Positions 45,060 through 59,080 are shown, counted from the first letter of the stretch. The stretch: DNA of 64,000 nt from Isoetes taiwanensis (GCA_021234155.1 JAJEKV010000033.1:1391745-1455744), one strand, 5' to 3'. A program made the numbers and translations. The notes: generated by a model not told the origin, from the letters alone.

Positions 45060-48000
45060 AATTTTCTTCATGTTGGCAGCTTGATACCTTCAAATGTGAT
45101 CTTTTGATTTTTTACTTATAGTATTCTTTCTGTGTGGGATATATGATAATGGCAAGAGAATATTGACCATATGTATCGCCCTCTTCTTTGGCAAGCTTCT
45201 CACTTGTGCGGGAAGTAATACTAGCCGTGAACATTTCCTCCTTATAGTTTGTTGCTCAGGGTGACTAAGTGTCAAAATGTTTTCATGGGGCTATACATGG
45301 TGATATATGCACAAAGCAATGGTGCGGCGTATATCGGCTACATTTAAATATGCATGCAAACAAATAAGTGACCGAAACCTTAAAGTAAAGAGGCAAATAA
45401 TCATCCATATTAAACCATTCATCTAATGCATCCTCGGGATGAAAATGACATTAGTCCCTCCTCATTCAACTAACTCTCGGCCAAATATATTCAATATCTT
45501 AAGTTTTTTCTCTCTCGCAATCCATTACATCCCCTATATATCGCCCCATAGTTATGCCCGAAGGCTAAAAACTCTATATAAGTGTATGCACGTAAATCTG
45601 CTTCTCTCGACATTTATATACGTGAGGTACCCAACAGACATGCAATTCATCTTCGCTTAGTACTTCCACGTAGCTGGCAAAGGCGTATTCATGGAATATT
45701 ATTTCAATCAGCCAACTTCGACCCAAACACGTGTGGAGCTCAACCTAATTCCTGCAAATAGCATGTCATATGTCGTGGTATTTATGTCATCTTTGGACAT
45801 TTACGCACACGCATACTAGGTTGATCCGTCTCCTATAAAAATTCTTTCTTTACTCTATCTCCGGGCTGCAAATCTAAAAAAGCTTCGGCGACACCTTTTT
45901 TATGTCATCTTTATTTGATAGTAAGTGCTGCCTAGCCTATGCACCCCATTTTGCCATTATTATCCATAATTCCACCCTCTGCAAACCAACCTTTTAGCAC
46001 GAAGTCTCCTCGCAGAGCCATGGGCAAACTATTACTTGGCAAGGTGTATAGAATTTTATGGACATACTTGTGTTCTTCACAAGGCCTCTCGGCTTCAAGT
46101 GTTAACATTCCAAACTCAACTAACATCATATCATATGGCGTTTGCACCTTAGCCCCTAGCCTCATTCTAAGAAAACCTCTTTTTTGTACCCTACCTTCTT
46201 CCACGATCGGAAATAACCCCCTCGCCCCCAAATTTCACAAGTACAATGCGACGATCTTACCAATGTAACTATATAGCATCTTTTCAAAAAGCTAAAATTC
46301 CAAATTTTAGCCCCACCACTGACGTATTTGCATTGCATATAAGGCTTTAAGCCCTACACATTAATTTTTACCAGTCTACTACCCCATTCCATTGGGGCTT
46401 TATCCCACCACCAAAACAGAGATATTTATAATGATCCGTGAATCTCCACTAATTCATCTTTATAATACAACAAGATGATCAACTTTGGATGTTCAAAACT
46501 GACTTTTGTTTTAGCCCGATTTACATGCATGCTTTTGACATCAGAAAGAGGACAATGCATCTAGGATGCTTGCTTAATCCATTTATGCGGAGAGCAAAAC
46601 CACATCATCTGCATACAACAAGAGCAAAACCATACCTAGATAGCAAAGTGTACCATCCCCACCATGCAGTTCAATCCATTTTCAAGTTGTCTATGAAAAG
46701 TCCAAACAATATAGGCGAGGGGACACCCCTGCTTCACTCCTAATATATGGAAATGAAATTTGAATAAGTACTTTTTCATAGAGATTCCCTACCGCATGTC
46801 TTAGCTGGGTACATTTAACTCAAGCAAGTAGATTCCATAAAATGTTCTCGCTCAATCAGATCAAAGGCTTCGTATAAAATCTACAAAACACAAATAAGCA
46901 TAAATGGTTTCTTTTTTCCCAATAACTGAGTCTATCATAGCACGACCGCCAACAACAAATGATCAAGGGTGGATTTCTTAAATATAAAGCACCTTTGCCC
47001 CATTGCTCTAACATTCATCTCCTCTTGCCCATGCGCTAATTTTAGAGTCCGGGATAGTAGCAAAAGCTTAGCATAAAGCCACCAATCAAAATCATCCGAT
47101 AGTTATGCAAAATTGATTCCTCACTTGTCTTTATAAAAGTGGAACTACTCTATTAATTTGCCTCTCTGGAAATCCCTCTCTCATTATAATATTGAACAAG
47201 TTTTAGTAGCACATCTGCCACTCCATCTCGCCCACTTTAAACATCGCAACTAGGCCATTAGCATCAACGGCTTTTGTTGTTGCATACCAATTTCGAAGCC
47301 CCAACTCGACTCATTATGTGTGATGGTCAATACTGTGTTCATATATGTGATCAAGCAAGTTTTAATCACGGAAAATAATAAAGCTTCTTAAGTGCCAATA
47401 GGTCTTCTACCTCAAAAGTGGTTCTAATAATTATTACGTGAGTTTGATTCTATTCCAAAACCTCTTTGGGTATGCAAACAGTGCATGACCATTTGCATAT
47501 GTGTTTTTGATGTAAATACCTCCTTTTTTTCCCCTTGATCAACCTAATATATCTTTCTTTCTTTTTATTCTTTTCTTTGTCCCCTAGCATTCTTAAATTC
47601 GATCTTGCTTGTATTGAATCAAACCAGCCATTGCAAGGCAATCCTTTCCTCTGTCTAGCTGAGATAAAGCATTCTTCTCTGGCGCTTATTCAATACTAAC
47701 CGTGTGAGTATCTCTTCACTAATTTAGTTGCTTTTGTACAAGATACCAAAGCAATCTTCTAGTCACAAATCTACTTATAAACATCCGCTTTCTCATATCT
47801 CGCAGCAAGCTTTCAACAAATATTGGAATATGATCGATTCTTGTGCTATCTCCACCATTGAAGTTTGGCATTGATCCAGAGAGAAAGAAGGTTAGCACAT
47901 AATCTACTACAGCAGCATTTCTGGCAGGTAACCTTTCATGTTCCCTCGATATCTCAGTGCCATTATAAATAAATAAAGCTAAAAGCCTGCTCTGAGAAAT

Positions 48001-49200
48001 TTAAAAGATGGTACTTTGGGGCATGGGATATCGATCTTATCTTCTTAGTGCCCGCTCTACCATGTTCCATATCATCTAGCATTTTCAAACCATTCAAGTT
48101 TCCCATTTGAGCTAAGAATAGATGCTGTTTGCTTCTCGTAAAGGACCACCGCCAAGAGCAACAAAGGGGTCATCCCGAATCGGATCACTGTAACGTTTGC
48201 TTTTCTATGCATAATTGAAATCAAATGAACAAATTATTTTTACATAACTGCGATACCACCATATCCTCTTTTTTTCTTTTTAGGGGCCCAAGTTGGAGTG
48301 CAGGCATTAGCATCTAAAACCAAGTATATCGTAATTCCTTTCTTCATGTTCACATATCTCAAGAAAAAGACCACATCTACATTTTCTAGAATATCCATCA
48401 TCATAATTGTTTCTTTATCCCCAGACGTTTGTTAATATTCCAAAGATGCCATCCGACAGCTTTGATATTTACTATGCTAATGGAGTCTGTATCGTTAAGC
48501 ATCCTCTACAACAACAACACATCCTCTTCTTCAAAAAAGCCGCCATTTTTCCGCATCTTTCGTTAGAAGCTCTTTTTTTATGTTCCGAAACTCATCTTTA
48601 CTAAGATCATTGTTTATCACACTTTTTACCTTTTGCGGTGTTCTTTTAAGTATATACTCATTTACAATCTGAGTTCACAAATTTGGCGACAACATGCCTT
48701 GCTGCTCCTGTGGGTTTTCCAACTCTAAAGGCTTCTACAATCACGCTATTTGGTGAATCTAATGTCATAAAGAAATAAATCTCGTATCTTAGTCATCGTG
48801 ATCTTCATTATGTTCTTCCGAAGACCCACGAGGCTTAATATTCAATGCTCAATTATGTCTCTCCCCGCTCCTCAATAAAAACTCAAGTTAGCTTTAGTTC
48901 AACCTCAACTACATCCCTCACTGCCAAGTAATGATATCAAAGCCTCCATTATTTGCCGTCTTCATCGCCGCTGCTCCTTTTGCATTTCAAGCTTCCATTG
49001 TTTTAAACTCATCAATTCGGGCGAATTTCCCCGGTTAACTTATCGAATTCCCTGTTGTAATTGGGTGAGGCAAGTTTTCTGCGAGTTCTCTACAATACTA
49101 CTCATGGCTGATTGCGTATTCATGGAGCCGTTGTTATCAAATCTTTCTTCATGTCATTGATCATGGTGTTCATAGGATATTCTCATAGAATGTTCTAAGT
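45060..49200 (-). mobile_element. LINE C: decayed non-LTR retrotransposon
   Basis: Minus-strand order. A broken ORF1-like region lies near 49.15-48.65 kb. An endonuclease start at about 48440 encodes WHLWNINKRLG. A basic linker (47641-47450) ends PKEVLE. Reverse transcriptase includes GVKQGCPL at about 46720-46742 and LLLLYADDVVLLS with YADD at 46604-46615. A C-terminal part at 46231-45932 includes LGAKVQTPYDMMLVEFGM. A last zinc-ribbon-like stretch lies near 45275-45090. Frameshifts and stops occur throughout. The family resembles LINE D and LINE B more than LINE A. Confidence 0.75.
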
Positions 49201-49809
49201 CAAGCACAAGTATCATGAAGCCAGCTCTTTGCCCAAGTCCCCCCCGACCCAAGCCGCTGTGGTTCCAAGAGCTACATTCGTGTATTAGAGGTATGAATCC
49301 GAGTCACCGGCCCATCTCCTTTGCCTTTTTTTTCTTTAGATTTAGATTTGGCAAAGCCCCATTTAAGGAGTCCGTGATTTGTTGCCCTTTCTTTTTTATT
49401 TTTAAAGGGGCCGATAGGACTTACCACCCATTCTGTGCCATGTGGGCCTGTAAAGAAGTAGGCCCATCGATCCCGAGACTAACCCATCGATTTTGTTGTT
49501 CTAATCACTGATCGTAGGTCACCGCTTCTTTGTTTTATTATTGCCCGCGCTAAAGGAAACTCCTCAGAGAGATTGATTCTGTAAATGTAGCAACTGGTCA
49601 TAGAAGGACCGACATATAATTCTATTTTACGTGACTAAAGAACGGGCGAAGTCATGGATGCAACGTAGGACAGAGTTCCACATGGCTTTCATTATTTTCA
49701 CAAATTTAACGCGACTTTGTCCAAATCAAACAGGACAGAAAGTAACCAGATCAACATACCTTTCACAGAATAGAGTTTTACCACAAATTAGCACGGTAGG
49801 GTTTTGCCC

Positions 49810-49811
<2 letters not shown>
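49201..49811. other. No gene established
   Basis: A 98-codon plus frame (49215-49511) is proline- and phenylalanine-rich and has no motif. The region just before the GA tract could be an old 5' UTR, but nothing proves it. Confidence 0.35.
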
Positions 49812-49904
<93 letters not shown>

Positions 49905-49918
49905 AGAGAGAGAGAGAG
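49812..49918. repeat. (GA)n microsatellite
   Basis: About 100 bp of almost perfect ga dinucleotides with one interruption (gtagag) near 49898. The frames running across it on both strands are artefacts of the repeat. Confidence 0.98.
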
Positions 49919-51282
49919 ATGCACACACACACCTCTAGAGACGACCAGAGAGAAATTCAGAGATGGGAGAAGGGGAGAGATGGGTGAGAAAAATTCTCCC
50001 TCGAGAGAGTAAATTTCTCCCTAACAAAGCAGAGGGGCATTCTCATTACGTTTGATCGTTACCCTCCGAAATGGGAATATTCTATCCCCAAAAATATTTT
50101 CACGCAGGTATGGGGTATGATACGAATGCCATGCCCACAACCGGACATCAAAGGGACTTTCAATTCATAGCGGTTTTCGATTCATAGCTTTTAGAGAGAT
50201 TCATTGTGGTGACTTCCTCGATTCACAACCGCCCAATGATTCTAGATTCAAGATTCATTTCCAATGTGTAATACCATACTCCGATTTTGGTTTTTAGAAT
50301 AGGGCTTCTTCTTTGATTTCTTCTTTCTTCTTTGAAGGCGACCCCTCAGATTCAAATGAGCTTCGAGCTTTTCTGAATGAATAGTTTTAAAAGAAAAGAT
50401 ATGGCGCGATATTGCTTGCTCCACGGTTTTGACACAATTTTGCTTGCTCCAAAACATAGCTTCATTTGAATCCAGGTTTTGCCATATCCAAAGACAACCG
50501 GCATAGAAGGGTTTATTTGACCCCATATTCAAATGGCAAAAACCATGTTTCATTTGAAGGAATGTTATAAACTTGAATCTCTGCTCATGCAGCTTCTTTA
50601 GTCACACCCAACACCCAAATCTTCTGCAAACTTGGATAAATTTAGGAGGTTGTGTTGGAGATGAACCTACACCCATACCTACGATCTTGAGAGTGAATAA
50701 GGAAGGAAAGGGCATGGCTATGCTGCACGTCATAGGCTTCTGTTTTACTCATACCATCCCTCAAGGGCCTTCTCGTAGATCCTAACATGCAAAGACAAAA
50801 GGCTGACTCCACAACTAAAAGTGGGTTCTTCTCCGCCTGTGATTCCTTGAACTGCCAACTGTCACAACTCATTCTTTGCAGAGGATCATGTCGAGAAGTC
50901 ATTTACAAGTCAGTCGTGAGTACGACAGGCTCTAAAGATCTAGAATAGTAAATATGCTTTGTCTTATTGAAGAGAGCCAAAATACCACTGATTTCGCACT
51001 ACTTAAAACTTTCTTTGCTTCTGTGAAAGGCTTCAAGCCTCAAGCCTAACTTGCACCCAGAGTAAGCATAAGCACTATTATTGTGGCCCTAAGCGAAGTG
51101 TGGACTCCCCAAAAAAGAATCCTGAAAATCCTTTCTTTTGTAAGAAAAAATCATATATTTTTATTCTTTCCCTCAACGCCCTGCTATGACGATTATTATC
51201 TCTCATCATCTCATTAATATACGGTGAGAAAACTGTCTCCTACCATAGCACGAGAGACAATTTTTCACCTATGGCTCACGCG
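49919..51282. other. No gene recognised
   Basis: Several short frames on both strands (for example 50248-50553 minus), none with motifs. The sequence between the two GA tracts belongs to no element I can define. Confidence 0.4.
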
Positions 51283-51294
51283 AGAGAGGAGAGA

Positions 51295-51336
<42 letters not shown>

Positions 51337-51362
51337 GAGAGAGAGAGAGAGAGAGAGAGAGT
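51283..51362. repeat. Second (GA)n microsatellite
   Basis: About 75 bp of ga repeats interrupted by gtgagag and gtaggag. It lies 1.4 kb from the first tract and is less pure. Confidence 0.95.
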
Positions 51363-51479
51363 AGCCAAGTCTGAGGCCTTAAAAGACAATCAACATGTGA
51401 GGACCTATAAAGAGCAAATGAGTCCTCAGATCCTGCCTTTGCTTTGCCGCCTATTATATCATCTTCTTCAAGAAGACTA

Positions 51480-54400
51480 TTCAACCTTTTCAAAGCTACT
51501 CTCTATACTGCCGAAGATCTAGTAAATAGCCCCATTTTCTCCCCTTCATGGTAAAGAAAGTCTCAAGATCATCCGCTTCAATGCCATATTGGGCACACAA
51601 CAAAAAGTATGCCCCATATCTAAGTAATGTATGTTCTTCTGCCTTCCACTTGTTCTTCACCACAAACTTTGCAAAAGTCTTTTCGGACCTTGGTACATTT
51701 GTCCCCATCTCCCGCTTTCACTCCCGGATGATGTGAACTAAACTCGGATTGGGCCGCGCATCTTTTCTTGATGGAGATATTATCATTCAAGTATTGGGCC
51801 ACCTTTAAACCAGGATTCATATTTCCTTTGGCCTATATAAGATCATTTTTTGTCTTCGGGTTGTAAATCCACATCTCCTTCCTGGACCTTATCATATAAC
51901 CCATTGTATACAAGTTTGTCTCAACAAAGCCTCTTCCCTTTGATATCCCATCTCCCAAGCCACTACACGACATCATGAAACCATCCCTTATCTCTTCTGC
52001 TAGCTAACAAAGCCTTGTAAGGAGCCAAGTATTATCCATGTGAAACTTGACTTTTCAAGAAACTTAATAAATACCTTCATAGCCTCTCCAGGGTAATAGA
52101 CCACATTCGGATTAGCAAGCTCATCGGGTAAGGGGTTTGAGCTTTGATCCCTAGCTCAAGCCTTATAAATTTCTTTAGAACATGTTCCAAAGATCGCCCA
52201 CAATCCATGTAGAGATATGTAGGTCCCCAAATCTCCACCGCCATATAATGCCACACTTAGCTGATTCAAACAATCTTTTTAAGTGTCCATGACCATAAGT
52301 CGCCCTCTCTACAAAGACTATGCATGGCGTAAAGAGCCTTGTGGCTTCCATCAATCCTCTTTGAGCAATGCAAGTATTCCATCTATGGTTCCTATGGAAA
52401 ATCAGCCTAAATATTTATAAAAGTCACAAGGACTCACCAATTTATCTTTTGTATTTGAATGAACATTCCTGCTTGAGCTCCCATGTCATAATATTCGATT
52501 TCCCCGCATTTACCTCCATCCCAAGAAGGCCACAAAATCGAAGCTAGCCATCAAATGTCCGCGATGGATTCCAGGGATGAAAGAGAAAAGATAACCACAT
52601 CATCCGCGATACATCAACAACCAACCTTTGCACCATCATGTAACGCCTCATAACACTACCGACGGACCATCGTCGGTAGCTGAAGGATTCAAGGCCATCA
52701 ATAAATAATCCAAACAAAGTGGAGACAATGGGCAAAATTTTGTTTAACTCCAATATTGCTGTCAATATATTCCGGGTTCCTCGATGATAATGGGAAGGAC
52801 AACTGTACTAACTTTTCCTTTTCGTGATAATATCCCGTGACGCTCCTCGTAATGATTTCGCATCGTCAGAGTTTATCCATTCTATCCCATAACTGAATCT
52901 CGACACTTTGTCAAAAAAGCCTTCTTAAAAATCAACAAAGGCAACATATACTGGCTTTTTCGGCCCCTTCACGTGCCTAAATATTGTTTTCAACACCAAT
53001 ATATGGTCTAAAGTAGAACGGCGTGTCTAGAACCACTTGTACCTTAGACCTCTTGTTATTAGTCTCGGCCCAAGTACTTATTTTCATTTCCAAAATTGTC
53101 GCAAGAAGTTTTGGTAGCAAACTACTGACTAGAATAGTCCTCAGAGTTATTCTTCGCTTAGCAGCCCCACCTTTATGAACCCGCACTACTCGGGTTAGTT
53201 TGCCATGATAAGGGAAAATCCCCGCGGCAAGTGCTTTTTAGAACAAATCAGCCAAGATTGGACATAATTTGGCCCCCATTTAAATGTTCAGCACATAATC
53301 TTGAATAATATCTTTTCGCTTCCCATTTGCTGCGATTGATACATTCGATACTTCCTCTGCAAAGGGAATACATAATCAATCCTTATGCCTTTTTTCTACT
53401 CTTTGCGCTTAGCTGGATGATGATATAAAGCATACACATGCTTCCATAAAAAAATAATGAGAGGGAAAAAATCATTTTGGTGAGCTTTAAGCATATTCCA
53501 AAAAAAGCTTTTGGGTCCGATATGTATTTCCTCGCTTAGATCTTCACGTAAGTGAATGGATATATTGTGTCTTTTCTTACGCCTCACTATTTTTTCTATA
53601 TTCTTTTCTTACATTCTTCTTTCAGAGGTCCCCTGACTAGTCCTCCATTTTTTCTGTAGCTCTACAAGTCCGATCATACCGGATTTTGCATGGGAGCCCT
53701 TTCCCAACGTTTTGAGGTAAAAACCTCTTTAGCTGCATTAGATAACAAAGCATTCAAGCTATTTGGCTAGATGTAGATATATATGCATCGGTGATACCTT
53801 GCAAATCCGACATTCTATCTTAGCTCTTGATAGCAATTGGCGCTAAACTAGCCCCTCATATGATATCCTCATAAACATGAGATTTTGGAGAGAAACTTGC
53901 ATTCCGGGCATGCGGCAAGATAATCACCAATGGGCAATGATCCGATTCTAGTTGTTCTTCCCCAACTTGGAAATCGACGTACTGGTCCAAAGTATATTAA
54001 GCCATAATCACATAATCAACTGTACTTCGGATCTACATGTATTACTTTTTTAGCTTTTGGAAATCATGCTTGCACCATTGCATATGATGATCATGTTCGC
54101 ATTACTATAGCAAGAAAGCCCCACCAAGTTCCAATATCCATATCTTTAAATCTTTTATTTTTCACGTAATATAAACAATTCAAACCCCGATCTCCGTAAT
54201 GCATAAAATTCATGTTCTTTGTAGTTTCAACAAAGCAAATTACATCTATTCCGTCAAAGAGTTTCAGTATTGCCACCCTTTCACTTTGTCAACCATTGTC
54301 TATTAACATTCCAAATTACAATTTTAATGCCTCCCGGTGAATTCCCTATTCTGTCCACAACAACTTTCCCTTCACCATTTTTACATTCCTCGTTCTTCCT

Positions 54401-54990
54401 CTTTGCCTCTTTTAAATTTTTGAATTTCTTTTTCTTCTCTTGGATCTCATCTTTTTGCATTCGCCATTTACCTGGATGAATTTCCTTTAAGAGTGAACCT
54501 GCGCTTCGACTTGTGTGCTGCCTCTCCTGAAGAAACTTCGACAAAATATTCGAGTTCTAGATCCTTTTTTCCCAGTCCCAAAATGCATCTAGGATTTCAA
54601 CTTTGGCTACTGCATATCTTCCTTCAAAAATTTTTCCATTTCTCTGGGTACTTCTCTGTTCTCTCACATTAGGTAGACCCACTATTCAGGTTTAGAGCTC
54701 ATTTGATTTGGCCCTCGGTCTCAACATAATTATCAAAGCGGCCCATTAGAATAGACATCTCATCCATTGCTGATTCTCTTGATTCTACTCTGCGGTCGAG
54801 GATCTTCCCCCTTGATTTATAATGTCTTCTTTAACCTCATGCATTCACTCCTCTGCTTGCAAATGAAATTGAACGAAGGACTTCATTCTCGTATTTTAAA
54901 CTTTTTAATCTCCTCCGTGGTCTTGTTTTCTCTTAGTGGTCTCTTGTTTGAAACAACCCAGTTCTCTCAATAGTCGCCAATAGAGATTTC
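51480..54990 (-). mobile_element. LINE D: decayed non-LTR retrotransposon
   Basis: Minus-strand order. Coiled-coil ORF1 scraps lie at 54.99-54.4 kb (lysine/glutamate-rich, EIQEKKKKFKNLKEAKRKNE). The endonuclease begins KIVIWNVN at about 54330, with DVICFVETTKNMNF at about 54210. Reverse transcriptase follows, with RTILVSSLLPKLLATILEMK at about 53130 and TLFGLFIDGLE at about 52710, then SNIMTWELKQECSF. The C-terminal zinc-ribbon-like part is at 51820-51500: EFSSHHPGVKAGDGDK, FCKVCGEEQ, then YFLLCAQYGIEADDLETFF. Frames are broken every few hundred bases. The catalytic YADD loop is damaged. Confidence 0.75.
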
Positions 54991-55059
54991 GGCATCGAAG
55001 TTTCACCATCGGAGTTTGGAGAAGTCTGCGGGCAGGTTTTATCCACTTTTGTCTTCTTG

Positions 55060-55230
55060 ACCTAGTCTCCTTTTGGGCCATGATAGCGTAAATCATCCAT
55101 TCTTTCCCATAGATTTTTCTGCTCACCATATCAAAAGCCTTGAGAAGTCAACGAAGAAAAGCATATGGGTTTTTTTCCCAACAGCAGAATCTATCATTGC
55201 ACGATAAGTGACCAAATGAACAACAACACC
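55060..55230 (-). mobile_element. LINE reverse transcriptase scrap
   Basis: The minus strand encodes RAMIDSAVGKKTHMLFFVDF followed by a broken SKAFD-like motif. This is a short piece of the palm region of a LINE reverse transcriptase, separate from LINE D. Confidence 0.65.
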
Positions 55231-56672
55231 GCCTACTAGCCGTGGAAATGCAACTACTTTTTAGCATCCTAGTAGTTGCCCAAAGAATGCAATACTGTGA
55301 TAGCATTACTTAAGTTTATCGAGACTCTAGTTCTTGCATGCATAATTGAGAACCCTAACTATTAGCTAACTTAGAAATGCTCCGCTTGCCTATAAGTGGT
55401 ACACATGGATATACTTATATATAGAGTAGATTGTTAGCTTAAATTAAAAAAAAGCATAATACAAACTTCTTTTGAAATAAAATAATATAATTCTTTCCCC
55501 AGATGCAATATATGCATACTGAAGTTTAGCATCATTTTAGTGTTAATCAGCTTAGACCATAGCAATCATATAGCATGCTTGCATGTTTACATTGGGCTTA
55601 AGATAGCAGCTATAAGAATATAGTAATAACGTAATTGCTTTTTGCCAATAGAGATGTGGTAGACACTAACAACACCACACGAACCCTCGAACTACTTATA
55701 CCAATGAGTGAACCGGAAATAAGACTATTAATTGTTGAGATGGTGGAGAAAAACACGTAGACTTCCTACATCTCGTGGTATCGGGCGAAAACCCGGATCA
55801 CCAACCAGATCCCCAAGAATGATATCATCACAACCATCTTCTTTAGGCGCCACATCAAGAGCAACATTCGATAAGCCGAGGCTTAGTCCAACCTACTTGG
55901 AAACAAAGAAAAAAGAGTAGATCTCTCGTTCTTTACCATTCCGCATAATGCGCATAATCGCAAGAAGCACTGCCAAAGAGGATAAGGAAGCAAGAAAAGA
56001 TGTTATAGCATCTTTTGTGGAAGAACACAAAGGCCCAAGCCTATAAAAAGGGCAAAGAGAATTGACGGAATCATAGTCAAAGTATAGATTGATCAAGTGC
56101 AATAGTTTTGCACCTATAGGAAACTTGATTCCACCAACAAGAAGGGTATTCATTGATTTAGCCATTTCTAGTCTTCATTTATCGTGTTTTCTCTATTTCG
56201 AAGTTCTAAAAATTTTATTACTATTATTTCTGCATGTGATCGATCGTGAGCAACCACAAGCGATGTGGAGAAATCTTGTAGAAACGAAAAATAGTGAATG
56301 AACGACGATGGAAGAAGTTCTTTGAGACCTTCCCAAAACAATTGGATCTCAAATGACTACATGGCGGGCAAAGATAGTCTTTGGCAAGTGTCATGAATAT
56401 ATGCAAAAACAATAGAAAATACCAAAAATATGTAAGAAATAATTAAAGGACACACTAGAAAGCTAGATATACTTGATATGATAGAACTAAAAGGCTTAAG
56501 ACTCCGGGCGGTTGAATTGGAGTGGTTCGATAAGAATGAGGCACTTCTAGAAGAATGGAGGGCTTCTACATGTATCTAGACCAACAATCAGGAAATCAAC
56601 ACCCTAACAAATAAAATCACACCGTGTCCCACATGCATATAAGTTCTAAAATGTTTCGAAAGTGTCTGGAAA
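55231..56672. other. No gene recognised
   Basis: A 90-codon minus frame (55893-56165) has a hydrophobic segment (AITSFLASLSSLAVLLAIMR) that could span a membrane. A 62-codon plus frame (55732-55920) is Arg/Ser/Pro-rich. Neither could be identified or linked to neighbours. Confidence 0.35.
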
Positions 56673-57930
56673 TATTAGGGGGTATTTTAAACTATTTTGA
56701 CAGTTGATTCTCTTGAGCTAGTGGTCGGTTGGCTTTTATATTGGGCGCCATGGCCCCTTTCAAGAACCTCATGATGTTATTATTGTTTTTGCCCATTTTA
56801 TAACAGTGTGTTTGCGTATATTTGGGCGGCTCTTGGTATGCAATGAATAGAATAGAATAGAATAGTTTTTTTAACGTCCACGAAGACCAATAGGTCATGG
56901 GACCCATACAATGGGCTAGTACAATCATTACTACTAGGATTAAAAAACCCCTGCCTCGAAAGGTTTTCAAGGGAAAAACCTTTGCAGTAATGATGATACT
57001 AGACAAGCTTAGATAATGACTACTGAGGGCTCAGTAATTGCAGACGTTTATCTAGACGTTTATGGAAATAATTTGTTTGTCTGATGTTATTGTGCTTTTT
57101 AGTAATTAATGTTTAGACCCATAAAGTTTACCTATATTTTAGGGCCCGAAGGGCCCAGTTTTGTTTTTAATATAACAATCAACACACAACTACCATTAAC
57201 ATTATTAACATAAATCATTGCATTTAACACATTCAAATTAAAATCCCCCTTAAACCCCCTTTGGTTTGGGTGCATATTCACCTGGGGTTACTCCAGCAAC
57301 GAGAGTCATTTGGGATGGGCATATTTGCCCTTTATTCCAAAGATCCGGACCGTACATAGCGATCCTCGTTTGTGGGGTATGCATGCACAAGTTTTTGTAT
57401 ACTGTATATTAAGGTTTGCAAAATACTATAAGGTTTGAGAGAATGTACTTAATGGTGTTAATTTTGTACATGTATTGTAACTATATTTTTGGGGCTCTCG
57501 CTGCCCTACGTAACCCCCCGTGTGAATATGCACCCAAACCAAAGGGGGATTTTAATTTGAATGTGTTAAATGCAATGATTTATGTTAATAATGTTAATGG
57601 TAGTTGTGTGTTGATTGTTATATTAAAAAAAATTTTGGGCCCTTCGGGCCCTAACTAAAGCAAACATGGTAAACTTTATGGGTCTATACATTAGTTACTA
57701 AAAAACACTAACATAAAAACAAACAAATTATTTCCATTGCATACCAAAAGCCGCCCAAATATACGCAAACACACTGTTATAAAATGGGCAAAAACAACAA
57801 TAACATCATAAGGTTTACTGAAAGGGGCCATGGCCCAATATAAAGCCAACACCACTAGTTCTATTATTGGCCAATGCCACTACTTCAAGAGAATGAACTG
57901 TGTCAAAATAGTTTAAAATACTCCCTTTTA
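56673..57930. mobile_element. Long inverted-repeat (foldback) element, copy 1
   Basis: The left arm starts tattagggggtattttaaac and the right arm ends in its complement near 57930. Each arm is roughly 400 bp once a nested LINE tail is removed. The arms share cagtgtgtttgcgtatattt, ggcccgaagggccc and ccaaaccaaaggggg. A central unique part holds tttgccctttattcc and tacatagcgatcctcg. No target duplication could be confirmed and there is no transposase. A Mutator-like long-TIR or foldback element is the best guess. Confidence 0.65.
56846..57061 (-). mobile_element. LINE 3' fragment with (TTCTA)n tail nested in the inverted-repeat element
   Basis: The left arm is interrupted between gtatgcaatg and gaaataattt. 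Removing 216 bp restores agreement with the right arm. The inserted minus-strand sequence runs from caaaggtttttcccttgaaa through tgacctattggtcttcgtgg, acgttaaaaaaa and ctattctattctatt. It is a 5'-truncated LINE of the same tail family as 28150. Confidence 0.75.
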
Positions 57931-57942
57931 TTGTAAACTTCA

Positions 57943-57998
57943 CATTGTCATGCATATGCTAGTGATGGCCATTGTCATGCATATGCTAGTGATGGCCA
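57943..57998 (+). repeat. 27-bp tandem duplication
   Basis: attgtcatgcatatgctagt followed by gatggcc occurs twice in a row. The first 20 bases also follow the second foldback copy at 60391, so the duplicated segment extends beyond the inverted arm. Confidence 0.85.
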
Positions 57999-59080
57999 CA
58001 ATCAATACCATCCCACAGGGGCAGTTCAACCCGATGCAAAGTACCACAAATATTCAAGACGCTATCCACATTTTTATTCACATGGACTATGAGTCGTATT
58101 ACAACTTGAGGTCCTATTGCAATGGGCTACCATTAGATTGAGACAAAAAGAACATGCTCTCAAAACATGAAATATGACCTGATCCTCGAAATCGTCAGAG
58201 ATTTTACTATTTGCAGGCTCCTGCATTAAGTTTGTATTAGTATCTCATGGTGCAGGTAGCTTATTACTTAACCGCGTCTATTTTTGCAGAATTCATAGCA
58301 ATTGCTAGAGTAACAATTCCTTGCATGTGTGATTGTATGGACAGAGTGGAGCTGTTCAATCCATCAGGTAACTTCAATGCCATTACAAGAATGAGATGGA
58401 AATGTTTCTGGTCACATTTGCCATATTATTTTCACGTAAATGATGCCGATTACCTGATTCAATGGGTCTGTACTAGGATACCAAGATAAGCAATTATGCA
58501 TCATGTCCTACATCAATTATCTTACCTTTTAAGTAAGGCCTCTGCTTCCTCCAATGAGAGCTTATTCCCAAATTTTAACGCGGTTCACTCCACAGTTGCT
58601 GACCATTCACACAACGCATTAAACAACTTGCCAAAAGATTAATCTAACTTAGTATGTAAATATCGAACAGTGCAAAGATAATCCAGCATAACCCTCTTAT
58701 TTGTTGGAAAGATAAAAATGAGAGAGTAATATCAGCAAGACCTGATGCATGCATGGTTGGGCGACCAAGCGTGGCTTCCTCCTAGGCTCCCTTCGCTACG
58801 GCATTGTTCTTGATTGAAATGCAAACCGGCCGGGCGTTGAGTTTTGACAAATCAGGTCCTTCGACCAGCTGAAAGGATCAAATGTAGATGAACCACCGGA
58901 GGTGTCCGGCCTCTTCTAATGTAGGGGCTTAATTTAAAGCCATTCCTATGCTTACATACACACCTATCTCTCATCATTAGGGTCGCAAGATGGGTGTCGT
59001 TGAAGCAAATAGAACCTTGAGATCATATAAGAAAAGGCTGATAAGAAAAATGGATGTCCTACACCAGTATAATGAAACGG
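57999..59080. other. No gene recognised
   Basis: An 80-codon plus frame (58247-58489) with several Cys and Trp residues has no recognisable family. The rest lacks long frames. Confidence 0.35.

Noticed and set aside
49631-49987. 118-codon Arg/Glu-rich ORF, and similar frames across 51269-51493
   Set aside because: These frames are produced by the (GA)n dinucleotide tracts and have no other coding signal.
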